Assembly (NCBI GenBank): GCA_013388565.1
Contig: JACAEZ010000107.1
Coordinates: 1-10,958 of the forward strand
Length of the DNA: 10,958 bases
Origin: Campylobacterales bacterium
GTDB taxonomy: Bacteria > Campylobacterota > Campylobacteria > Campylobacterales > JACAEZ01
Direction: 5' to 3'
Below, in pieces: positions 1-5,928 of the stretch (position 1 is the first letter of the stretch; each line of letters begins with the position of its first letter). Under the pieces are notes generated by a model. That model saw nothing but the letters and a program-made list of their open reading frames with translations. It searched no databases and was not told where the DNA came from. Position numbers and translations under genes: made by a program.

Positions 1-112
1 AAGATTCGGTTTGAGGATGAATCTTATTTGTGCTATTATAAATCTTGATAAAATAGCTATGAATATGGTTTTGGATGATGTTCTGGGTGGTTTGTTTTAG
101 GGGAGGTCTACT
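1..112 (+). mobile_element. Right end of an insertion sequence (IS5-like)
   Basis: The left edge of the window holds the end of a plus-strand transposase whose stop codon (98-100) lies directly against a G-rich stretch, GGGGAGGTCTAC, at about 100-111. A transposase stop inside or next to the terminal inverted repeat is typical of IS5-group elements. The minus-strand sensor frame has ordinary host codon choice down to about position 113. Left of that point it switches to ACC, CAG, AAC and ATC codons that are rare elsewhere in this window, which places the junction near 107-113. The other IS end and any target-site duplication lie outside the window, so the exact boundary and the IS family are inferred. 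Confidence 0.55.
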
Positions 113-763
113 CTTTTCAAAATATATTTTGTACCATAACAGCCAAACTAAGATGGCTACTGTTGTGGCAGAAATTGCTCTTATAAGTTGGACTGGAAAA
201 TTAAATGTGTCTAAAAACTCTTGATGTGATATTAAAATATTTTGTAAGAATGTAGTTTCAGGAGTTATCGTTCCGCCGAATATACCATACAAAAATAGCA
301 CCAAAGCGATTTTTTGCAAATATTTTTTATAAGTTGGAAAATCTTTTGATTTTTGATATAAAATAAAAGCCCCAAGTGAAGCACCGCCAAACCCTAATGT
401 TAATCTAATCAAGGCATTTACATCATTTAATGAGCCAAAAAATCCTAAAGATATTATAAAAATTATTGGAATATAAATCAATCTTGAAGGGGTTTTTGAA
501 TAAATCAAACTGCTTGAAATTCTAGCAAACTCAAATAGTGCGATAAAAGATGTAAAAAGTAAAACAAGTCTGAATTCTGTAAATAACTTAGAATCTCCAA
601 CACTCAATGCCAATAAATCGCACCACTCTTGAATGCCATGAATAAGTCCAAAATAGCCAAGCCATTTCCAATTTACTATATTGACTTCACTTTTTGAAAA
701 TTGATATACAATAGACCATAAAAGAATGAAAGCCAACCCATATATAAAAAATATATAATCCAT
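1..763 (-). CDS. Multi-pass membrane sensor, N-terminal domain; 3' part apparently interrupted by an IS
   Basis: An ATG at 761-763 opens a frame that has no stop before the window edge (254 codons visible). Residues 1-217 form a hydrophobic protein with about seven predicted membrane segments (roughly 2-20, 34-52, 64-80, 96-112, 118-136, 150-167 and 192-213). The stretch WLGYFGLIHGIQEWCDLLAL followed by an FEFAR motif near 77-81 matches, from memory, the membrane input domain found at the N-terminus of many histidine kinases and GGDEF proteins. In such proteins a PAS, kinase or GGDEF output follows the last helix. Here the frame instead runs into the probable IS end at about codon 218 and continues antisense to the transposase with atypical codons, so no output domain is seen. 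An in-frame TGA lies upstream of the ATG and the ribosome site is weak. The start is 51 bp after the flaC stop, so it may be read from flaC. It is probably a pseudogene, unless the short membrane protein is made. Confidence 0.6.
   Translation of the reverse strand, partial: MDYIFFIYGLAFILLWSIVYQFSKSEVNIVNWKWLGYFGLIHGIQEWCDLLALSVGDSKLFTEFRLVLLFTSFIALFEFARISSSLIYSKTPSRLIYIPIIFIISLGFFGSLNDVNALIRLTLGFGGASLGAFILYQKSKDFPTYKKYLQKIALVLFLYGIFGGTITPETTFLQNILISHQEFLDTFNFPVQLIRAISATTVAILVWLLWYKIYFEKSRPPLKQTTQNIIQNHIHSYFIKIYNSTNKIHPQTES
2..100 (+). CDS. Transposase, C-terminal fragment (IS5 / DDE_Tnp_4-like), 5' end outside window
   Basis: The frame is open from the window edge to the TAG at 98-100 and gives 32 residues that begin RFGLRMNLICAIINLD. 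The pattern RFGLR-hydrophobic-NLI-x-x-I-x-N resembles the C-terminal end of IS5-type DDE transposases, whose last helix often reads like RFGLRFNLIAGIYN. Codon choice (GAT, AAA, ATA, AAT, GTT) is typical of the window, whereas the opposite strand over the same bases uses rare codons, so the plus strand is the likely coding strand. The catalytic DDE residues are upstream and not visible. The call rests on a short motif remembered from the family and could be wrong in family detail. Confidence 0.55.
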   Translation, partial: RFGLRMNLICAIINLDKIAMNMVLDDVLGGLF

Positions 764-814
764 CTGTTCTATAAAAAAGCTTTCATTTAATCACTTTCTA
801 AAAATTTAAAAATA

Positions 815-1561
815 TTAGTATAAAAGGGAAGAGACACTTTTTTGCAACTGTTGCATATTAAAACTATTTGCATATAATGAGCTATTTAACAGAGATTTGT
901 TTAACTCAAGTTCATTTACATTTTTTGCCAAATCACTATTTTGAAGGTTCGATTCACTCTCTTGCATTTTTGTAGCTGTTTTTAAATTTGTCTCTATAGC
1001 TTTTGAAAACTCATTTATGGAAGATGCAATAGACTCTCTCGCACTATTTACTGAACCAATTGCATTTTGTAATGTTTTTGTATCAGCTATATCAATGTCA
1101 CTCGTTGCAATAGAGTTTAACGTTACATTAATAGCTCTTTGACCTACTTCAAAGCTACCACTTTGAAATACATTTTTTCCATTGTAAGAGGCATTTGATA
1201 AAGCACTTGACATAGATGACTTTAAAGCCTCTACTTGGCTATTTAACATAGATTTTTGGTCACTATTTAAAGCACCACTACCATTTTGTACACTAAGTTC
1301 TGTTAGTTTTGTAAGAGACTCACTCACACTTGATAATGCACCATCAGCTATTTGATACATTCCAACGGCTTCATTTGCATTTGCAACACCTTGAGTAAGT
1401 TCACTTAATTGGTTTAATAAAGAATCTGCTACTTGTAAATTCGCACCATCACTTCCTTTTAATGCACGAACAGCAGATATTTTGTCTAATGTACTTGCTA
1501 CATTATCTTTTGATTTATCAACATTCACTTGTGTTTGAGTTACATTTGTACCTATTTTCAT
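815..1561 (-). CDS. flaC: FlaC-type short flagellin (D0/D1 only)
   Basis: The product is a 248-residue flagellin homologue that keeps only the conserved terminal domains. Residues 30-135 match the N-terminal D1 helices: NLQVADSLLNQ, then ANANEAVGMYQIADGAL, KLTELSVQN and the NASYNGKNVF turn at 123-132. Residues 170-248 form the C-terminal D1/D0 helices, with QNSDLAKNVNELE and the terminal SVSSLLY. The central D2/D3 region of filament flagellins is replaced by about 35 residues. Length and the N-terminal AVRALKGSDGANL pattern agree with Campylobacter FlaC, about 249 residues as I recall it, which is secreted through the flagellar export apparatus rather than being a main filament subunit. The position equivalent to Arg90 of enteric flagellin is Thr (KLTELSVQ), as expected for epsilonproteobacterial flagellins that escape TLR5. 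I chose the ATG at 1561 rather than the TTG at 1567 because AAAGGA at 1568-1573 abuts the TTG but is 6 bases from the ATG. It lies 46 bp downstream of accC. Confidence 0.82.
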   Translation of the reverse strand: MKIGTNVTQTQVNVDKSKDNVASTLDKISAVRALKGSDGANLQVADSLLNQLSELTQGVANANEAVGMYQIADGALSSVSESLTKLTELSVQNGSGALNSDQKSMLNSQVEALKSSMSSALSNASYNGKNVFQSGSFEVGQRAINVTLNSIATSDIDIADTKTLQNAIGSVNSARESIASSINEFSKAIETNLKTATKMQESESNLQNSDLAKNVNELELNKSLLNSSLYANSFNMQQLQKSVSSLLY

Positions 1562-1567
1562 GTCCAA

Positions 1568-1573
1568 TCCTTT
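1568..1573 (-). promoter_or_regulatory. Ribosome binding site that fixes the flaC start
   Basis: AAAGGA on the minus strand ends 6 bases before the ATG at 1561 and directly touches the in-frame TTG at 1567. Spacing therefore supports the ATG and a 248-residue product. Confidence 0.7.
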
Positions 1574-1601
1574 GTGACAGATTTAATCCTTCATGACTTA
1601 A

Positions 1602-1628
1602 ATATCGTCATTTTTGCATATATTTTTC
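1602..1628 (-). promoter_or_regulatory. Candidate sigma-28 (FliA) promoter for flaC
   Basis: On the minus strand, GACGATAT (1602-1609) matches six of eight bases of the FliA -10 consensus GCCGATAA and fits the Campylobacter-type CGATWT core exactly. Fifteen bases upstream is GAAA (1625-1628), a three-of-four match to the TAAA -35 box. The element overlaps the accC stop codon and would give a leader of about 35 bases before the flaC ATG. This would uncouple flagellin expression from the housekeeping acc operon. It is motif-level evidence only. Confidence 0.5.
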
Positions 1629-2954
1629 TAAATACTTTGTGTCAAATTTATTGTTTATAAAATCTTCATTATCCATCATGTTTATATGAAATGGAATTGT
1701 TGTTTTAATTCCCTCTATCTCATACTCCATCAAAGCTCTTTTCATTTTTGCAATCGCTTTTTCTCTAGTTTCAGCCCAAACGATAAGTTTTCCTATCATG
1801 GAATCATAGTGTGGTGGCACTGCATAACCAGAATAAGCATGAGAATCCACTCTTACATCTTTTCCACCAGGGACATTATATTTTGAAATAACTCCAGGGT
1901 TTGGAATAAATTTAACAGGGTCTTCAGCCGTTATTCTACATTCGATTGAGTGACCTTTATTTTTAAATGACTCTTGAGATGGTAGTTCTTTTCCTTCAGC
2001 GATATTTATCATCTGCTCTATTATGTCTAATCCAGAACACATCTCACTTACTGGATGTTCTACTTGAAGTCTTGTATTCATCTCAATAAAATAGAAGTTT
2101 CTATCGCTATCAGCTAAAAATTCAAATGTTCCAGCACCTACATAGTTTATAAATTTAGCCGCTTTTACAGCAGTTTCAAGCAATTTTTGTCTTGAAACCT
2201 CGTCTAAAAATACAGCTGGTGACTCTTCGATTAGTTTTTGATGTCGTCGTTGCATAGAACAATCTCTCTCACCAACATGAATTACATTTCCATGTTTATC
2301 TGCTAAGATTTGAACCTCTATATGTCTTGGATTTTGAATAAATTTTTCCATATAAATTGTGCCATCGCCAAATGCACTCAATGCTTCACTTTCGGCTGCC
2401 AAAAATGAGTTTTCAAGTTTTGATTCATCTTCAACAATTCTCATACCTCTTCCGCCACCACCAGCAGAAGCTTTTACAATTACAGGATAGCCTATCTCAA
2501 GTGCAATTTTTTTAGCCTCTTCAATGCTTGATAATGCACCTTCACTACCTGGAACTACTGGTACTCCAGCTTTTACCATCACCTCTTTTGCTTTACTTTT
2601 ATCGCTCATGAGAGCCATAACTTCAACAGATGGACCGATAAACTCTATTCCATGATGAGAACAAACCTCAACGAAACTTTGATTTTCACTCAAAAATCCA
2701 TATCCTGGAAAAATAGCATCACTTTCAGATATTTCTGCTGCTGAAATAATTGCTGGAATATTTAGATAACTTTGAGCAGATTTTGCTCCACCTATACATA
2801 TTGTTCCATCAGCAAAATTTAAATAAGAGGCATTTTTGTCTGCAATTGAATAAACAGCAATAGACTCTTTGCCCATCTCTTTAATCGTTCTGATAGCTCT
2901 TAGGGCAATCTCTCCTCGATTTGCTATCAAAATTCTTTTAATCTTTTTTTCCAA
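1608..2954 (-). CDS. accC: Acetyl-CoA carboxylase, biotin carboxylase subunit
   Basis: This cytosolic subunit uses ATP and bicarbonate to carboxylate the biotin on AccB, the first half-reaction of malonyl-CoA synthesis. The 448-residue length is standard. The N-terminal biotin carboxylase domain opens with ILIANRGEIALR (8-19). The ATP-grasp domain has Lys161 and the glycine-rich loop AGGGGRG (164-170), followed by RHIEVQ (210-215) and ERDCSMQRRHQK (229-240). The catalytic core FIEMNTRLQVEHP spans 289-301 and includes Glu291, Asn293, Arg295 and Glu300. The C-terminal domain has ECRI (338-341). No key residue is missing. The start is a TTG at 2954, two bases after the accB stop, with GAGAGGG (2962-2968) seven bases upstream; no ATG lies near enough to be an alternative. 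It is translationally and transcriptionally coupled to accB. The carboxyltransferase subunits (accA, accD) are not in the window. Confidence 0.96.
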   Translation of the reverse strand: MEKKIKRILIANRGEIALRAIRTIKEMGKESIAVYSIADKNASYLNFADGTICIGGAKSAQSYLNIPAIISAAEISESDAIFPGYGFLSENQSFVEVCSHHGIEFIGPSVEVMALMSDKSKAKEVMVKAGVPVVPGSEGALSSIEEAKKIALEIGYPVIVKASAGGGGRGMRIVEDESKLENSFLAAESEALSAFGDGTIYMEKFIQNPRHIEVQILADKHGNVIHVGERDCSMQRRHQKLIEESPAVFLDEVSRQKLLETAVKAAKFINYVGAGTFEFLADSDRNFYFIEMNTRLQVEHPVSEMCSGLDIIEQMINIAEGKELPSQESFKNKGHSIECRITAEDPVKFIPNPGVISKYNVPGGKDVRVDSHAYSGYAVPPHYDSMIGKLIVWAETREKAIAKMKRALMEYEIEGIKTTIPFHINMMDNEDFINNKFDTKYLEKYMQK

Positions 2955-2956
2955 TC

Positions 2957-3412
2957 TTATACCCTCTCAACTAAAAACAGTGGCATATCATACTCAACAG
3001 GTTGTCCATCATCAACTAAAAATTCCAATATTTTGCAATCAAATTCAGCTTCTATTTCATTCATGATTTTCATCGCCTCTAAAATACATAGCGTTTGACC
3101 TTTTTTGACTCTATCGCCAACATTTACAAATGCTGGTTTGTCAGGTGATGGACATCTATAAAATGTACCTACCATTGGTGATTTTAACTCTTCACCACTT
3201 TTTTTAACTGTTTTTTGTTCTTTTGGTTGTTCTTGTGTAGTTTGAATTTGTGGCTGTTGTATTACAACATTTTGCGGTTGTGTTAGTTGAGTAGTTGCTA
3301 TAATTTGCTCTTTTGCTAGATTAATAGCGAACTCTTGTTCTTTGATTGTTAGAGATGTTATTGAACTCTCATCAAATAGTTTTATTAATTCTTTAATTTC
3401 TTCGAATTGCAT
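2957..3412 (-). CDS. accB: Acetyl-CoA carboxylase, biotin carboxyl carrier protein
   Basis: This 151-residue carrier shuttles carboxylated biotin between AccC and the carboxyltransferase. Residues 1-38 form the charged helical N-terminus. Residues 40-75 are a flexible linker rich in Gln, Thr and Pro. Residues 76-151 are the biotinyl domain, beginning [18 protein letters not shown]. The biotin-accepting lysine is Lys115 in [14 protein letters not shown], where the usual AMKMM reads AMKIM, a conservative change. The stretch [16 protein letters not shown] closes the fold. The ATG at 3412 has GGGGAAA upstream at good spacing. It is the first gene of the minus-strand acc operon and is divergent from dcd across a 103-bp region. 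Confidence 0.95.
   Translation of the reverse strand: MQFEEIKELIKLFDESSITSLTIKEQEFAINLAKEQIIATTQLTQPQNVVIQQPQIQTTQEQPKEQKTVKKSGEELKSPMVGTFYRCPSPDKPAFVNVGDRVKKGQTLCILEAMKIMNEIEAEFDCKILEFLVDDGQPVEYDMPLFLVERV
2962..2968 (-). promoter_or_regulatory. Ribosome binding site for the TTG start of accC
   Basis: GAGAGGG lies inside the last codons of accB, seven bases before the TTG at 2954. It is the strongest support for that rare start codon and for coupled translation of accB and accC. Confidence 0.6.
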
Positions 3413-3437
3413 ACAATTTCCCCTTTTTTTACGATTT

Positions 3438-3466
3438 TTGCATTAAGACTGTTAGTTTGATATAAT
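3438..3466 (+). promoter_or_regulatory. Sigma-70 promoter for dcd and the downstream signalling genes
   Basis: TTGCAT (3438-3443), a 17-base spacer and TATAAT (3461-3466), preceded by TG at 3458-3459 as an extended -10, give a near-consensus housekeeping promoter. Transcription would begin near 3473 and leave a leader of about 40 bases before the dcd ATG at 3516. No other comparably good promoter was seen before the signalling genes, so this may drive the whole plus-strand run. Confidence 0.65.
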
Positions 3467-3470
3467 AACA
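3462..3470 (-). promoter_or_regulatory. Possible extended -10 for accB-accC
   Basis: TGTTATTAT on the minus strand fits an extended -10 (TGnTATnnT) about 50 bases before the accB ATG. No convincing -35 is found at the expected distance. It occupies the same bases as the plus-strand -10, so the AT palindromic character could produce it by chance. Confidence 0.3.
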
Positions 3471-3515
3471 TAATTTTTATAAATTTGATTTATTTTAAGT
3501 TTAAAGGTAGCTAGA

Positions 3516-4073
3516 ATGGGACTTAAATCTGATATTTGGATAAAAAAAATGGCAATAGAACATGCCATGATAGAACCTTTTTGCGAAGGTCAAGTAGGCA
3601 AGGGTGTTGTTAGTTATGGTGTTAGTAGTTATGGGTATGATATTCGAGTTAGTGATGAGTTTCAAATTTTTACAAATATAAACTCTACATTTGTTGACCC
3701 TAAAAATTTTGATAAAGCAAATGTTGTGGACTTTAAGGGTGATATTTGCATTATTCCACCAAACTCATTTGCATTAGCTAGAACTGTTGAATATTTTAAA
3801 ATTCCACGAAGTACATTAGCTATTTGTCTTGGTAAAAGTACATATGCTAGATGTGGAATTATTGTAAATGTAACTCCATTTGAGCCAGAATTTGAAGGTC
3901 ATATTACTATTGAAATATCAAATACAACTCCACTTCCAGCAAAAATTTATGCAAATGAGGGAATTGCACAAGTGTTGTTTTTTGAAGCAGATGAGGAGTG
4001 TTTGGTTAGTTATAAAGATAAAAATGGTAAATATCAAAAACAAACTGGTATCACTTTACCTAAAATTTTATAG
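3516..4073 (+). CDS. dcd: dCTP deaminase
   Basis: The enzyme deaminates dCTP to dUTP, feeding dUMP and thymidylate synthesis in the cytosol. The 185-residue length is normal for the trimeric family. Recognisable elements are [15 protein letters not shown] (38-52), the nucleotide-binding loop GKSTYAR (106-112), and [14 protein letters not shown] (123-136), where Glu133 corresponds to the catalytic Glu138 of the E. coli enzyme. The C-terminal part contains the QTGITLP lid-type ending. The ATG at 3516 is eight bases after AAAGG (3503-3507). It is divergent from accB and its stop is 10 bp from the next gene, whose ribosome site overlaps the dcd stop. A housekeeping gene therefore heads a signalling operon. 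It could in principle be a bifunctional dCTP deaminase/dUTPase, which cannot be decided here. Confidence 0.95.
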   Translation: MGLKSDIWIKKMAIEHAMIEPFCEGQVGKGVVSYGVSSYGYDIRVSDEFQIFTNINSTFVDPKNFDKANVVDFKGDICIIPPNSFALARTVEYFKIPRSTLAICLGKSTYARCGIIVNVTPFEPEFEGHITIEISNTTPLPAKIYANEGIAQVLFFEADEECLVSYKDKNGKYQKQTGITLPKIL

Positions 4074-4083
4074 GATTTTATAG

Positions 4084-5916
4084 ATGTTAAATTTTGAAAC
4101 TCTTCAATTTGAAGACTTTTTTAAAAATCATATTAAGTTATTATATGTAGAAGATGACAAAGCTACATTTGACATGATGAGTTTGGTTCTTAATAGATTT
4201 ATTTCAAATATTCAGTTTGCAAATAATGGTGAAGATGGCTTAAAATATTTTATAGAGTATAAACCTGATATTGTAATAACTGATGTGAATATGCCAATCA
4301 TGAATGGTTTGGAGTTAGCTAAAAAAATAAAAGAGATATGTGTTAAAGATGGTAGTAGTGTTGAAATTATTATTACATCTGGAAATGGAAATTCAAGACA
4401 GTTGATAGAAGCTATTGAAATAGGTGTTAATCATTACATTTTAAAACCTATATCTATAAAAACTCTTCAAGAAAAACTTACAGATAGTGTTAAAAAAATA
4501 TACAATCAAAAAAAATCACTAGCATTACAACAATTATTAAAAGAGTATAAATATGCTGTTGATGAGAGTACTATCGTATCAAAAACAGATGCAAAAGGGA
4601 TAATCACTCATGTAAATAAGAAATTTGTGGAACTTTCTGGATATAGTGAAGATGAGTTAATTGGTAAATCTCATAGCATAGTTAGACATCCAGATATGCC
4701 AAAAGAGGCTTTCAAAGAGTTGTGGGATACGATAAAATCAAAACAAATTTGGAAAGGTATTGTTAAAAATAGGAAAAAAGATGGTAGTTACTACATTGTA
4801 GATGCGATTATTATTCCTATTGTTGATATAAATGGTGAAATAGTTGAATATATTGGTGTTAGACATGATATTACAGAGCTTGAAAGTTATAAAGAGTTGC
4901 TAAAATCTAGGCTGGTTGAAAAAGAGGAGAGTTTAGAGGAGAAAATTCACTTTTTAAGAGAGTATGAAAAAGCTATTGAAGCTAGTGCCTCTTTTTCAAG
5001 AACAGATGAAAATGGTATTATAAAATATGTAAATGATAAATTTTGTAACCAATTCGGCTATTCAAAAGCAGAGTTGATTGGAAGTTATCACAATATTATA
5101 AAGCACCCTGATAATAGTGATGTATCCTTTTACAAACATATGTGGGAGACTATAAAATCAAAAAATGTTTGGCAAGGAATTTTTAAAAATCTCTCAAAAA
5201 ATGAAAAAACAAAATATATGGATACAACTATTATTCCTATATTGGATAGAGTTGGAAATATAGCAGAGTTTTTTAGCATTCGATTTGATGTTACAGAACT
5301 TGTTGAACTTTCAAAAGAGATAGAAGATACACAAAAAGAGATAATTTTTACACTTGGTGAAATTGGAGAAAGTAGGTCAAAAGAGACAGGTAATCATGTC
5401 AAAAGAGTTGCAGAGTATTCATATATTTTAGCAAAAGAGTATGGACTTAGCGAAGAGGACTCTTTACTTTTGAAAAATGCTTCTCCTATGCATGATATTG
5501 GAAAAATCGCAATTTCAGACCATATATTATTAAAACCTGCAAAGCTTACATTTGAAGAGTTTGAAACTATGAAAACTCATGCAACTCTTGGTTATCAAAT
5601 GTTAAATAAATCAAATAGACCTATTTTAAAAACAGCTGCTACAATAGCTCATGAACATCATGAAAAGTGGAATGGAAAAGGGTATCCTAGAGGTTTGAGT
5701 GGTGAAAATATCCATATTTACGGCAGAATTACTGCTATTGCTGATGTCTTTGATGCTTTAGGTAGTGATAGATGTTATAAAAAAGCTTGGGAGATGAGTG
5801 ATATTTTAGAGCTTTTTAAACAAGAAAAAGGTGAACATTTTGACCCACTATTGATAGAGCTTTTTTTTAAAAATATTGATAAATTTATTGCCATTAAAAA
5901 TAATTTTCATGATTGA
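4084..5916 (+). CDS. Response regulator REC-PAS-PAS-HD-GYP, predicted c-di-GMP phosphodiesterase
   Basis: This is a cytosolic 610-residue protein without membrane segments. Residues 15-135 are a receiver: acidic pocket Glu23-Asp25, phospho-acceptor Asp67 in ITDVNMP, Thr98 and Lys121. Two PAS domains follow, about 155-268 and 295-408, joined by a charged helical segment (268-295). PAS1 has the SIVRHPDMPKEAF and GIVKNRKKDGSYY patterns of the FAD-binding Aer PAS. PAS2 is a diverged copy with IIKHPDNSD. Residues 415-600 are an HD-GYP domain with the expected ligands: His438, His470-Asp471 (MHDIGKI), His499, HEHHE at 523-527, GYP at 533-535, and RITAIADVFDAL. All catalytic signature residues are present, so hydrolysis of c-di-GMP is likely. 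An upstream kinase for the receiver is not in the window. The AGGA at 4072-4075, overlapping the dcd stop, gives good spacing to the ATG. The next gene follows after 12 bp. Confidence 0.92.
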   Translation: MLNFETLQFEDFFKNHIKLLYVEDDKATFDMMSLVLNRFISNIQFANNGEDGLKYFIEYKPDIVITDVNMPIMNGLELAKKIKEICVKDGSSVEIIITSGNGNSRQLIEAIEIGVNHYILKPISIKTLQEKLTDSVKKIYNQKKSLALQQLLKEYKYAVDESTIVSKTDAKGIITHVNKKFVELSGYSEDELIGKSHSIVRHPDMPKEAFKELWDTIKSKQIWKGIVKNRKKDGSYYIVDAIIIPIVDINGEIVEYIGVRHDITELESYKELLKSRLVEKEESLEEKIHFLREYEKAIEASASFSRTDENGIIKYVNDKFCNQFGYSKAELIGSYHNIIKHPDNSDVSFYKHMWETIKSKNVWQGIFKNLSKNEKTKYMDTTIIPILDRVGNIAEFFSIRFDVTELVELSKEIEDTQKEIIFTLGEIGESRSKETGNHVKRVAEYSYILAKEYGLSEEDSLLLKNASPMHDIGKIAISDHILLKPAKLTFEEFETMKTHATLGYQMLNKSNRPILKTAATIAHEHHEKWNGKGYPRGLSGENIHIYGRITAIADVFDALGSDRCYKKAWEMSDILELFKQEKGEHFDPLLIELFFKNIDKFIAIKNNFHD

Positions 5917-5919
5917 GGG
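5915..5919 (+). promoter_or_regulatory. Ribosome binding site for the TTG start of the FapA-family gene
   Basis: GAGGG overlaps the TGA of the HD-GYP gene and stands nine bases before the TTG at 5929. A TAA at 5926-5928 directly precedes that TTG in the same frame, so no longer product is possible. Confidence 0.6.
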
Positions 5920-5928
5920 CAGTTTTAA

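Noticed and set aside
1..100. Minus-strand tail of the sensor as genuine native coding sequence
   Set aside because: Codon choice changes to triplets rare in this window, while the opposite strand has host-like codons and a transposase-like motif.
764..814. Possible terminator after flaC
   Set aside because: The stretch is AT-rich but shows no stable GC-containing hairpin followed by a T-run on the minus strand.
1686..1886. Open frame of 66 codons on the plus strand inside accC
   Set aside because: It lies antisense to a well-conserved biotin carboxylase region, has no recognisable domain and reflects codon-phase bias of accC.
2869..3066. Open frame of 65 codons on the plus strand across the accC/accB junction
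   Set aside because: Antisense to two confident genes, with composition typical of a shadow frame and no ribosome site of note.
3880..4083. Open frame of 67 codons in another frame of dcd
   Set aside because: It overlaps the catalytic end of dcd and has a Lys/Gln/Leu-rich shadow composition without a domain.
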